Assembly (NCBI GenBank): GCA_963767565.1
Contig: CAVYEG010000011.1
Location: 1 to 64,000 of the forward strand
DNA: 64,000 bases
Direction: 5' to 3'
Origin: Palsa-504 sp963767565
GTDB taxonomy: Bacteria > Actinomycetota > Actinomycetes > Streptosporangiales > Streptosporangiaceae
Part shown: one piece after another, positions 7,901 to 16,121 of the stretch
Numbering within the stretch: position 1 is the stretch's first letter
Layout of the letters: each line of letters begins with the position of its first letter
Program-made: the position numbers and the translations under genes
The notes under the pieces: model-generated
Told to the model about the DNA's origin: nothing
Databases searched by the model: none
What the model saw: only the letters and a program-made list of their open reading frames with translations

Positions 7901-8695
7901 GTGCCTGCAGCACCCGTTCCCATTCCGCGCCGCTTCGACGGCCGGTCGGTGGTCGTCACCGGCGCCGGCACCGGCTTCGGGGCCGAGATCGCGGTCCGCG
8001 CCGCCCAGGAGGGGGCCCGCGTGGTCGGCGTGCACTATCGCAGTTCCGTGGAGGGGGCCAAGCGCACCGCCGACCGGGTCACGGCGGCGGGCAGCACGCC
8101 GGTACTGCTCCAGGCCAACATCGTCGACTGGGAGCAGATCAAGGCCATGGCCGACGCGGCCTTCGAGCGGCTGGACGGCGTCGACGTCCTGATCAACAAC
8201 GTGGGCGACGTGGCCCGCGAGCAGATGTCCTGGCGTGCCATCACCGAGGAGTCGATCGACCACGTCCTGGCCGTGGACATCAAGGGCACCATGCTGTGCG
8301 TGCACGAGTTCGGCGCGCGGATGCTGGATCAGGGACACGGCGCCATCGTGAACATCGGGTCGACTGTCATCGTGCGGGGCAGCGCGCGGGCACCGCAGTA
8401 CGCAGCGGCCAAGTACGGGATCCTGGGCCTGACCAAGTCCTACGCGCACGCATTCGCGCCCACGGTCCGGGTCAACGTGTTCGCGCCCGGGTTCATCGAG
8501 ACCGAGGCCACGCTGGGCCGCAAGGACTGGCAGTCGGGCCGGGGCGACCAGCTGCGGTCGCTGACCCCGATGGGCCGGATCCCGGGACCGGCCGAGCTCG
8601 CGGGCACGGCACTGTTCCTGGCCACCGACGACGCCGCGCACATGACCGGCGGGTACATGGTGGCCGACGGCGGCTACAACATGGTCGGGGCCTGA
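7901..8695 (+). CDS. SDR-family oxidoreductase
   Basis: A second classical SDR, 264 residues. VTGAGTGFGAEIAVRAAQEG is the cofactor-binding loop, INNVGD the structural NNAG equivalent, VNIGSTVIV the catalytic Ser region and YAAAKYG the catalytic Tyr/Lys; MTGGYMVADGGYN closes the fold. I set the start at GTG because GGAAGG lies 8 bases upstream and the protein then begins just before the Rossmann strand; longer in-frame reading upstream is only the shadow of the first SDR. It is followed after 2 bp by the GlcG-like gene. Confidence 0.88.
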   Translation: MPAAPVPIPRRFDGRSVVVTGAGTGFGAEIAVRAAQEGARVVGVHYRSSVEGAKRTADRVTAAGSTPVLLQANIVDWEQIKAMADAAFERLDGVDVLINNVGDVAREQMSWRAITEESIDHVLAVDIKGTMLCVHEFGARMLDQGHGAIVNIGSTVIVRGSARAPQYAAAKYGILGLTKSYAHAFAPTVRVNVFAPGFIETEATLGRKDWQSGRGDQLRSLTPMGRIPGPAELAGTALFLATDDAAHMTGGYMVADGGYNMVGA

Positions 8696-8697
8696 TC

Positions 8698-9675
8698 ATG
8701 ACCAGCTTGCACCCGCGGGATCTCGGCCTGGCCGAGGCACGGGCGCTGGTCCAGCGAGCCGTGGACAAGGCCGAGCAGCTCGGGCTGCGCGGTGCGGTGG
8801 CCGTGGTGGGCGCGACCGGGACGCTGATCACGGCGTCCCGGATGGACGCCGGGGGGCCGGGCGGGATGGCCCGGGCCCGGTCCAAGGCCTGGATCTCGGC
8901 CACCCAGCAGATCCCCAGCTCCGAGCACCTGCACCGGATGACCAGCATCGCCCCGCCGGTAGCGGCCGGGTTCGCCCAGGCCTCCCCGGAGGCGCTGTTC
9001 CCCGGCGCGGGCGGGATGCCGGTCAGCGCGGACGGCGTGGTGGTGGCGGGCATCGCGGCCTCGGGCGCGACGGTAAGCCCGTTCTTCCCCGCCGACGTCG
9101 ACCCGCGCGCGGTGAGCGCGGACGGCCAGCCGGCCAATCCGGAGGACCTGCTGATCGCCTACGCGCTCGGGATCCCGTATGTCGGGCAGCACGGGGACGA
9201 CCAGAAGCGGTGGGAACAGCGGTTCGGCGACCTGACCGTCGACCCGGCCGACAGCCTGGGTCTGACGCCCGCTCCTCCGGCCTCCCGCCAGGCCCAGCTG
9301 GACTGGGCCCGGGCGCGGTGCGACGCCGCCATGGCTGAGGCGTCACGCCGCGGGGCCGCGGTGGCGGTGGCCGTGGTCGACGCGGGCGGGGATCCGGTCC
9401 AGCAGGACCTGATGGACGGCGCCCCGGCCGGCGCGGTGGCGATCGCCCAGGCCCTAGCGGGCACCGCGGCCCTGTTCGACTGCGGCAGCGGCGAGCTGGA
9501 AATCCGCTACGGCGCGACCCGCGAACTGGCGGCGCTGGTGGTGCCGCCGGTACTGGGCATCCCGGGTGGCCTGCCGGTCCGCGGGGCCGGGCGGGTGGCG
9601 GCGGGCCTCGGCGTCGGCGGCGGCGACCCGCAACTCTGCCAGGACATCGCCCGGGCCGCGCTGGACGCCTCATGA
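8698..9675 (+). CDS. GlcG/HbpS-like (heme-degrading family) protein with two domains
   Basis: A 325-residue protein built from two GlcG/HbpS-like repeats. The first (about residues 5-150) begins LGLAEARALVQRAVDKAEQL and contains VAVVGATGTLITASRMD. The second (about 205-325) begins RCDAAMAEASRRGAAVAVAV and contains VVDAGGDPVQQDLMDGAP. Single-domain relatives are found beside glycolate, propanediol and other catabolic genes, and some bind heme or small organic ligands; the biochemical role in catabolic operons is unclear. The start lies 2 bp after the SDR stop, and the stop overlaps the next gene by 4 bp. Confidence 0.75.
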   Translation: MTSLHPRDLGLAEARALVQRAVDKAEQLGLRGAVAVVGATGTLITASRMDAGGPGGMARARSKAWISATQQIPSSEHLHRMTSIAPPVAAGFAQASPEALFPGAGGMPVSADGVVVAGIAASGATVSPFFPADVDPRAVSADGQPANPEDLLIAYALGIPYVGQHGDDQKRWEQRFGDLTVDPADSLGLTPAPPASRQAQLDWARARCDAAMAEASRRGAAVAVAVVDAGGDPVQQDLMDGAPAGAVAIAQALAGTAALFDCGSGELEIRYGATRELAALVVPPVLGIPGGLPVRGAGRVAAGLGVGGGDPQLCQDIARAALDAS

Positions 9676-10643
9676 CCGGTTCGTCCGTATCCGGCCAGGT
9701 GCCGCCCGGGACCGGCGGGGCACCGGCCGTGCGCGTGGCGGTTATCGGGTGCGGGGCGATCGGCAGCCTGTACGCCGCTCACCTGGCGCGGGTGCCAGGC
9801 GTGGAGGTGTGGGGCGTCGATCCGTGGGCCGAGCACGTGGCCGCCATCCAGTCCCGCGGGCTGCGGGTCACCGGGCAGGCGGAGTTCACCGCCGATGTGC
9901 AGGCCAGGACCGACGGCGGCGAGCTGCCCGCCTGCGACTTCGGCGTCGTGGCCACCAAGGCGCGGCATACCCGCGGGGCCATGGCGGGCGCCCAGGCGGC
10001 GCTGGCCGGTGCCGCCGTGGTCAGCGTGCAGAACGGGCTCGGCAACGAGGACGTGATCGCGGAGTTCGTGCCGCGCGTCATCCGCGGGAGCATCATCACG
10101 GCGGGCGCGATCGTCGAGCCAGGGATCGTTCGGTATGACTCTCCGGGCGATTCGTGGTTCGGTCCGTACGAGCCCAGGCCCGCCCCCTGGCCCGAAGTCG
10201 AGCGCCTGGCCGGGCTGCTCACCGAGGGCGGGCTGCGCACGCACGCCCTGCCGGACGCCCGCGGGCCGCAGTGGACAAAAGTCATTTTCAACTCCGCGAC
10301 GAGCCCGCTGGCCGCGCTTACCGGCCTGCCCATGGGCCCGCTGTGCACCGACTCCGGGCTGCGTGCGCAGGTAGACGCGCTGGTCAGCGAGGCTATGACG
10401 GTCTGCGAGCGAGCCGGGATCGGGCTGGAGCGCCCACCGGGCGAGGCGGTGGATGAGGCCATAGTGGAGGCCTACGACCACAAGCCCAGCATGCTGCAGG
10501 ACGTGCTGGCCCGGCGGGCGACTGAAATCGATGTTCTCAACGGCGGCATCGCCGCCGAAGGCCACCGTATCGGCGTGGCCACACCACGCCACGACTGCAT
10601 GGTTGCCCTGGTCAGGGGCCTGGAGAAGTCCTGGTCGGCCTAG
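9672..10643 (+). CDS. 2-dehydropantoate 2-reductase (ApbA/PanE) family protein
   Basis: A 323-residue member of the ketopantoate reductase family. RVAVIGCGAIGSLYAAHLA near residue 17 is the NADPH-binding motif, VSVQNGLGNED is the family Asn motif, and KVIFNSATSPLAALTGLPMG contains the conserved catalytic Lys and Asn region. In this catabolic operon it is more likely to reduce a 2-keto acid or related intermediate than to make pantoate, so no panE symbol is given. It overlaps the GlcG-like gene by 4 bp and ends the first rightward transcription block. Confidence 0.85.
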   Translation: MTGSSVSGQVPPGTGGAPAVRVAVIGCGAIGSLYAAHLARVPGVEVWGVDPWAEHVAAIQSRGLRVTGQAEFTADVQARTDGGELPACDFGVVATKARHTRGAMAGAQAALAGAAVVSVQNGLGNEDVIAEFVPRVIRGSIITAGAIVEPGIVRYDSPGDSWFGPYEPRPAPWPEVERLAGLLTEGGLRTHALPDARGPQWTKVIFNSATSPLAALTGLPMGPLCTDSGLRAQVDALVSEAMTVCERAGIGLERPPGEAVDEAIVEAYDHKPSMLQDVLARRATEIDVLNGGIAAEGHRIGVATPRHDCMVALVRGLEKSWSA

Positions 10644-10725
10644 CCGGGACGGATGGCAGGCGTCGCCAATTCGTGACCTGGCCAGGGGTGGACAACCGCT
10701 CGCGTATCCCGTAACCTAATCGAAA

Positions 10726-10740
10726 TGAAAATGACTTTCA
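10726..10740. promoter_or_regulatory. Predicted IclR operator, site 3 (ABC importer promoter)
   Basis: TGAAAATGACTTTCA, arms TGAAA/TTTCA, lies 35 bp before the ABC transporter start codon. Its inner 13 bases match sites 1 and 2 at 11 of 13 positions. TAACCT just upstream could be part of the promoter. The site places the importer in the same regulon as the catabolic genes. Confidence 0.68.
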
Positions 10741-10775
10741 TCAGGTGAGAGTTAGTCGGCAAGTTAGGAAGCGTC

Positions 10776-11561
10776 ATGACCGCACCGACCGCACCACAGC
10801 CGCTGCTCGATGTGGCCGGCCTGCGCGTGACCTATGGCGGGGTCGTGGCCGTCTCCGACGTCGACCTGCAGGTGCCTGAGGGCACCGTCTACGGGCTGAT
10901 CGGCCCCAACGGCGCCGGGAAGACCTCGATGGTCGATGCCCTGACCGGGTACACCAGGCCCGCCGCCGGGCGGATCACGTTCGGCGGCCGCGACATCGGC
11001 GGCTTGCGCCCCTACCGCCGGGCGCGGCTCGGGCTGGCCCGGACGTTCCAGTCGGTCGAGCTGTTCGACGACCTGACCGTCGAGGAGAACCTGCTCGTGG
11101 CCAGCGAGCACGTCACCGTGGCCTCCGCGCTGCGGGACCTGTTCGGCCCGCACCGCCCGCCGGACCGCACCGGCGTCGACTGGGCCATCTCGGTCTGCGG
11201 CCTGGAGGACGTGGCCAGCCGCTTCCCGTCCGAGATCTCCCTGGGCAGGCGCAAGCTGGTCGGCATCGGCCGGGCGCTGGCCCGGCAGCCCCGGCTGGTC
11301 CTGCTCGACGAGCCGGCGGCGGGCCTGGACACCGACGAGAGCCTCGAGCTCGGGCGCCGGCTGCGGACCCTGCCGGAAGAGCACGGGGTCACGGTCCTCC
11401 TCATCGACCACGACATGGGGCTGGTCCTGTCGGTCTGCGACCACCTCATGGTCCTGGACTTCGGACGCCAGATCGCGGACGGGACCCCGGCCGAGATCCG
11501 CGACGACCCGCGCGTGATCGAGGCCTACCTAGGAGGACATCATGCCGGCACCAGCCAGTAA
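10776..11561 (+). CDS. ABC transporter ATP-binding protein, branched-chain amino acid type (LivG-like)
   Basis: A 261-residue ATPase. Walker A GPNGAGKTS is near residue 43, the signature region reads ISLGRRKLVGIGRALARQP, and Walker B is LVLLDEPAAGLD. The long segment between Walker A and the signature, including ARTFQSVELFDDLTVEENLL, is typical of LivG rather than LivF. It energises uptake of a hydrophobic amino acid, amide or aromatic acid through the permease encoded downstream. It overlaps the next ATPase gene by 20 bp, and that gene's ribosome-binding site AGGAGG lies inside it. Confidence 0.9.
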   Translation: MTAPTAPQPLLDVAGLRVTYGGVVAVSDVDLQVPEGTVYGLIGPNGAGKTSMVDALTGYTRPAAGRITFGGRDIGGLRPYRRARLGLARTFQSVELFDDLTVEENLLVASEHVTVASALRDLFGPHRPPDRTGVDWAISVCGLEDVASRFPSEISLGRRKLVGIGRALARQPRLVLLDEPAAGLDTDESLELGRRLRTLPEEHGVTVLLIDHDMGLVLSVCDHLMVLDFGRQIADGTPAEIRDDPRVIEAYLGGHHAGTSQ

Positions 11562-12282
11562 CGCGCCCGCGGCCGGCCACGCCCTGGCCGTGGCGGACCT
11601 TTCCTCGGGCTACCGGGGGGTCCCGGTGGTCCGCGAGCTCACGCTGCAGGTCCATCCCGGTGAGGTGGTGGCGCTGCTCGGCCCGAACGGCGCCGGGAAG
11701 ACTACCACCCTGGAGACCATCGCCGGCCTCAACCGCCCGCTCTCCGGCACCATCGAGCTGTCCGGCGAGAACATCGCGGGCAAGGCCGCCCACCTGATCG
11801 CGCGCAAGGGTCTCGCGCTCGTGCCCGAGGGCCGGGCGCTGTTCCCCGGGCTCACCGTCCGCGAGCACCTGCGACTGGCGGGCGGCCGCAGCGGCCCGCG
11901 CGAGGAGGAACTGCTCGAGATGCTCCCCGAGCTGCGCAAGTGCCTGGGCCGCAAGGCCGGCCTGCTGTCCGGTGGCGAGCAGCAGATGCTGGCCGTCGGC
12001 CGGGCGCTGGTGACCAGGCCGCGGCTGCTGCTGGTCGACGAGATGAGCCTGGGGCTGGCCCCGGTCATCGTCGAGCGGCTGCTGCCCATCCTGCGCCGGG
12101 CCGCCGACGAGCTCGGATCGAGCGTGCTGTTCGTCGAGCAGCACGTCGCGCTGGCGCTGGAGATCTCCGATCGCGCCTACGTCCTGACGCACGGCCGGAT
12201 CAGGCTCGAGGGCCCGGCCGCCGAGCTCCGCGAGCGGCGTGAGCTGCTCGCGGCGAGCTACCTCGGCGAGACGGCCGCCTGA
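11542..12282 (+). CDS. ABC transporter ATP-binding protein, branched-chain amino acid type (LivF-like)
   Basis: A 246-residue ATPase with Walker A GPNGAGKTTT, the LivF-typical ALVPEGRALFPGLTVREHL, signature LLSGGEQQMLAVGRAL and Walker B LLLVDEMSLGLAP. With the LivG-like protein it forms the nucleotide-binding pair of the importer. The start is set by AGGAGG 5 bp upstream. The next gene, for the binding protein, follows after 60 bp. Confidence 0.9.
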   Translation: MPAPASNAPAAGHALAVADLSSGYRGVPVVRELTLQVHPGEVVALLGPNGAGKTTTLETIAGLNRPLSGTIELSGENIAGKAAHLIARKGLALVPEGRALFPGLTVREHLRLAGGRSGPREEELLEMLPELRKCLGRKAGLLSGGEQQMLAVGRALVTRPRLLLVDEMSLGLAPVIVERLLPILRRAADELGSSVLFVEQHVALALEISDRAYVLTHGRIRLEGPAAELRERRELLAASYLGETAA

Positions 12283-12342
12283 GGCGGCCAGCTAGCCCCA
12301 TCCTCACCCGACAGATCCACACCACCGCCGAAAGAAGCACAG

Positions 12343-13623
12343 ATGAAACCTCTTAGATGGCTCGGCGTCGCGGCAGCCGCCCTGCTCACACTGACTGCCG
12401 CGGCCTGCAGCAGCTCGGGGAGTTCGGGCAGCTCAGGCAGTTCTGCCACGCCCACGTCGGGCAGTAGCACGACGGCCGCGGCCAGCACCTTCTCCTTCGG
12501 TACCGTCAAGAAGGCGACTGGCACCCCGTACGTGTTCGGGATGATCAACGACGAGACCGGCGCGGTCACCTTCCCGGAGGCGCGCCAGGGCGCGATCGCC
12601 GCCGTCAACTACGTCAACAACTACCTGAACGGCATCAACGGGCACCCGATCCAGATCGACGCGTGCACCGGAGACGGCACGCCGGCCACCGCGGCCCGGT
12701 GCGCCAACCAGCTGGTGGCCGCGCACCCGCTGGCCATCTTGGGCGCGGCCGACGTCGGCGCGCCCGCCTCGATCCCCATCTACGCGCACGCCAACCTGGC
12801 CTACCTGGGCGGCATCCCGTTCACCCCGGTGCCCGAGACCGCGCCCAACTCCATCCAGTTCTGGTCGGTCAGCGTGGGCGACAACGCGGCGGCTGCCGTG
12901 TACGCGGGCAAGACGCTGGGCCTCAAGAGCGTCGCGCTGATCTACTTCAGCAACGCCCAGGGGTCGTCGATCCTGCCCCAGATCACGCCGGTGTTCAAGG
13001 CGGCTGGGGTGACCACGATCCACGACATCCCGCTGTCCCCCACCTCGCCTGACCCGAGCCCGCAGGCCGCCCTGGTTGAGAGCAGCGGCGCCCAGCTGGT
13101 CTACGTTGACGTCCCTAACGGCTGCGGCAACGTGCTGAAGGCGCTGAAGACGGTGGGCTTCGCCGGCAAGATCATGGGCATCGACCCGTGCGGCGCGCCG
13201 CCGGTGATCGCGGCCGCGGCCGGCGGGGCGAACGGCATGTACATCGCCTCGCCGTTCATGCTGCAGAGCGGGAGCAGCCAGCAGGCCCAGCTGTTCGAGG
13301 CGGCCATGAAGAAGTGGGCCGCGCCGGGCACGCTGATCGACTCGATCTCCACGGCCGGCTTCGCCACCGTGATGAACGTCCAGCAGGTGCTGAGCACGAT
13401 CTCCGGCACGCCGACCACCGCCAGCATCCTGGCCGCGTTCAGGACGGGCACCCACTCGAACTTCCTGTCCCACCCCTACACCTGTAACGGGCAGGCACTG
13501 AAGGGCGCCACGGCCATCTGCAACGACTACTACCTGATGAACCAGATCCAGAACGGGGTCATCAGCCAGCCCGATCCGACCTGGGTGACCTCGAAGGGCT
13601 TCTTTGAGGGCATCTCCGGCTGA
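12343..13623 (+). CDS. ABC transporter substrate-binding lipoprotein (LivK/periplasmic-binding type I)
   Basis: A 426-residue secreted protein with an N-terminal signal (KPLRWLGVAAAALLTLTAAAC) and a lipobox-like Cys near residue 22, then a Ser/Gly linker. The mature part is a Leu/Ile/Val-type binding fold: GTPYVFGMINDETGAV, AIAAVNYVNNYLNGINGHPI and later VALIYFSNAQGSSILPQI. It captures the imported compound outside the membrane. The ligand is unknown; the operon suggests an organic acid, amide or aromatic compound rather than a plain amino acid. A strong hairpin separates it from the permease gene. Confidence 0.88.
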   Translation: MKPLRWLGVAAAALLTLTAAACSSSGSSGSSGSSATPTSGSSTTAAASTFSFGTVKKATGTPYVFGMINDETGAVTFPEARQGAIAAVNYVNNYLNGINGHPIQIDACTGDGTPATAARCANQLVAAHPLAILGAADVGAPASIPIYAHANLAYLGGIPFTPVPETAPNSIQFWSVSVGDNAAAAVYAGKTLGLKSVALIYFSNAQGSSILPQITPVFKAAGVTTIHDIPLSPTSPDPSPQAALVESSGAQLVYVDVPNGCGNVLKALKTVGFAGKIMGIDPCGAPPVIAAAAGGANGMYIASPFMLQSGSSQQAQLFEAAMKKWAAPGTLIDSISTAGFATVMNVQQVLSTISGTPTTASILAAFRTGTHSNFLSHPYTCNGQALKGATAICNDYYLMNQIQNGVISQPDPTWVTSKGFFEGISG

Positions 13624-13631
13624 TCACCGCG

Positions 13632-13667
13632 CCCGGGTCCGCCGGCTTTGCGGCGGGCGGACCCGGG
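13632..13667. terminator. GC-rich hairpin between binding-protein and permease genes
   Basis: CCCGGGTCCGCC and GGCGGACCCGGG form a perfect 12-bp stem with a 12-nt loop, 8 bp after the binding-protein stop. There is no T-run, so it is better read as a partial terminator or RNA-stabilising stem that keeps binding-protein mRNA more abundant than permease mRNA, as is common in ABC importer operons. Confidence 0.6.
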
Positions 13668-13708
13668 GCGCCACGCCGCGCTTACCGACGAGACATTAAC
13701 GAGACACC

Positions 13709-15880
13709 ATGTCCAGCTACATCCTGTTCCTGATCCTCGGCCTGGGATCCGGCGCGACCTACGCCATCCTGGGCCAGGGACTCGTGCTGAAGTACCGCAG
13801 CGCTGGCGTGGTCGACTTCGCGCACGGCGCGGTGGCGATGTTCATTGCCTACGTCTTCATCAACCTGCGCAGCTTCGGGCAGCTCGAGCTGCCCGTGGTG
13901 CTGATTCCGCACCAGATCTCGCTCAATGGCGGCGCCGGGCTCAACACCGGGCTGGCCATCGTCATCTCGCTGGCCTACGCGGCGGTTCTCGGGCTGGTGC
14001 TGTACGTCGTGGTCTACCGGCCGCTGCGCAACGCCTCGCCGCTGACCCGGGTCTGCGCGTCGGTCGGCGTGATGCTGGGCCTGCAGGCCATCGCGGTGCT
14101 CAACTACAGCACCGAGCCGGTGGCCACCAACCCGATCTTCCCCAGCGGCCCGCTGTCGGTGGCCAAGATCACGTTCCCTGAAGACCGCCTGTACTTCACC
14201 GCCGTGGTCGTGATCATCTCGGTCGCGCTGGCGCTCATCTACAAGTTCTCCCGGTTCGGCCTGGCCACCCGGGCCGGCGCCGAGAACGACCGCGGCGCGG
14301 CGCTGACCGGCATCTCGGCCACCATGGTGGCGGGCCAGAACTGGGTCATCGCCACCGTGCTGGCCGGCGCGGCCGGCATCTTGATCGCCCCGGTGGCCAG
14401 CCTCGACCCGACGTCCTACACCCTGTTCGTGGTGCCGGCCCTGGCCGCCGCGCTGATCGGCCGGTTCTCCTCGTTCTGGATCACCGCGCTGGCCGGGCTG
14501 CTGCTCGGCTGCGCCCAGTCCGAGATCGACAAGCTCATTACGGTGTGGACCTGGCTGCCGCAAGAGGGCCTGTCGGACGCGCTGCCGTTCGCCGTCATCA
14601 TCGTGGTGATGGCGCTGCGCTCGCGCACAGTGTTCGCCCGCGGTGGGGACGTGGCCGAGCGCAACCCCTCCATCGGCTGGCCGCATTCGCCGCTGCGCAC
14701 GGCCGCCATCTGCTTCGTGGCCGGCGTGCTGCTGATGGTGGTGCTCGACAGCGTCCTTCGTTTTGCGTTCATATCCTCGCTCACTGTCACCTGCATCGCC
14801 CTGTCGGTGGTGGTGCTGACCGGCTACGTCGGCCAGGTGTCGCTGGCCCAGATGTCGCTGGCCGGGATCGGCGGCTTCATGCTCGGGCACGTCTCCACCA
14901 GCTGGCACATCGGGTTCCCGTGGTCGCTGATCCTGGCCGGGCTGTGCGCGGTGCCGGTCGGGCTGGTCATCGGGCTGCCCGCGCTGCGGCTGCGCGGCGT
15001 GAACCTGGCCGTGGTGACGCTCGGCTTCGCCGCGGCCATGGACGCGGTCGTGTTCACCAACTTGTCCTTCACCGGCGGCACGGCCGGCCTGCCAATCCCG
15101 GCCCCGCGGATACCGGGGCTCAACCTGGCCATCACCCAGGGCAAGTCCTACCCCACCCTGATCTTCGGCGTGCTGGTGCTGATCGTGGTGATCCTGCTCG
15201 GCCTGCTGGTGGCCCGGCTGCGGCGGGGTCCGGCCGGGCGCATGCTGCTGGCCATCCGGTCCAACGAGCGGGCGGCCGGCTCGGTCGGGATCAACGTCGC
15301 CCAGGGCAAGCTGATGGCGTTCGGGCTGGCCGCGTTCATCGCCGGCATCGGCGGCGCGCTGACCGGTTACATGCAGGGCGAGCTGACCGCCGACAGTTTC
15401 GCCGCGTTCACCTCGATCAGCCTGCTGGCCATCGTGTTCGTGGCCGGCGTCGGGCGCATCGCCGGCGCGGTCGTGGCGGGCATCATGTTCTCCGCCGCGG
15501 GCCTGTTCGTGACGTTCCTCAACCTCCACCTCAACGTGGGCAAGTACCAGGCCATCATGGCCGGGATCGCGCTGGTGCTGACTGCGGTGCAGAATCCGGA
15601 CGGCATCACCAGCACCTCGACGGGCAAGGGCCCGGCGGTGGCGCTGGGCAAGCTGCGAGACCGGTTCGCCGGGGAGTACCAGAAGAGGATGGCGGGCCGG
15701 GGCGGGGTTAACGGAGGCCAGCCCGCGGTTTCGGGCGCGGGCGCGGGCTCGGGTGCGGGCTCGGGTGCGGGCTCGGGTGCGGCTGGTTCGGATTCGGGCG
15801 CGGGTGCGGGGCCAGGCGCGGCCGGCTCGGGGTCGGGCATGGGGGGCGACGAGCACGATCTGCACCACCCGGTGGTCTAA
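13709..15880 (+). CDS. Fused branched-chain amino acid-type ABC permease (LivH-LivM)
   Basis: A 723-residue polytopic membrane protein that joins both permease subunits. The first half (about 1-300) is LivH-like, beginning LFLILGLGSGATYAILGQGL. The second half (about 325-640) is LivM-like, with LSVVVLTGYVGQVSLAQMSLA and RGVNLAVVTLGFAAAMDAVV. One chain can therefore provide the whole channel for the two ATPases. The final 60 or so residues are a Gly/Ser/Ala run (GSGAGSGAG repeats) encoded by a 12-bp tandem repeat near 15745-15790, probably an unstructured tail. The gene ends the importer operon. Confidence 0.9.
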   Translation: MSSYILFLILGLGSGATYAILGQGLVLKYRSAGVVDFAHGAVAMFIAYVFINLRSFGQLELPVVLIPHQISLNGGAGLNTGLAIVISLAYAAVLGLVLYVVVYRPLRNASPLTRVCASVGVMLGLQAIAVLNYSTEPVATNPIFPSGPLSVAKITFPEDRLYFTAVVVIISVALALIYKFSRFGLATRAGAENDRGAALTGISATMVAGQNWVIATVLAGAAGILIAPVASLDPTSYTLFVVPALAAALIGRFSSFWITALAGLLLGCAQSEIDKLITVWTWLPQEGLSDALPFAVIIVVMALRSRTVFARGGDVAERNPSIGWPHSPLRTAAICFVAGVLLMVVLDSVLRFAFISSLTVTCIALSVVVLTGYVGQVSLAQMSLAGIGGFMLGHVSTSWHIGFPWSLILAGLCAVPVGLVIGLPALRLRGVNLAVVTLGFAAAMDAVVFTNLSFTGGTAGLPIPAPRIPGLNLAITQGKSYPTLIFGVLVLIVVILLGLLVARLRRGPAGRMLLAIRSNERAAGSVGINVAQGKLMAFGLAAFIAGIGGALTGYMQGELTADSFAAFTSISLLAIVFVAGVGRIAGAVVAGIMFSAAGLFVTFLNLHLNVGKYQAIMAGIALVLTAVQNPDGITSTSTGKGPAVALGKLRDRFAGEYQKRMAGRGGVNGGQPAVSGAGAGSGAGSGAGSGAAGSDSGAGAGPGAAGSGSGMGGDEHDLHHPVV

Positions 15881-15978
15881 CCCGGGCTGCGGTTGGGCAG
15901 TGAGACCGGAATTCCGCACCTTGCGCCACATCAGCCACGTCGGCCTCGTGCCGTTCCTCGAGGTCGGGTTGCGTTACC

Positions 15979-16030
15979 ACACCGATGGACCATCGGTGTT
16001 GCTATAGCGACACCGATGGTCCATCGGTGT
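15979..16030. other. 52-bp near-perfect palindrome made of two 21-bp palindromes
   Basis: Two 21-bp elements, 15979-15999 and 16010-16030, each have 10-bp arms ACACCGATGG/CCATCGGTGT around one centre base (A in the first, T in the second). They are separated by TGCTATAGCG. The whole 52 bp reads almost the same on both strands, differing at one base pair symmetrically placed on each side. It lies between convergent genes, so it may be a bidirectional terminator; the 31-bp spacing between centres, about three helical turns, would also fit paired operator sites. Confidence 0.7.
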
Positions 16031-16121
16031 CGTTCATTGGGGCGGCCTTCGGGCACTCCTGCCCGCCCTGACTCTCCATCCCCATCTGGCCCGCCTTTGG
16101 CGATCCGGCTGGCTAGACGCT

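Noticed and set aside
13682..15931. A 749-residue open frame antisense to the Liv permease
   Set aside because: Composition is Arg/Gly/His/Asp/Gln-rich with no domain, and the plus strand encodes a clear permease.
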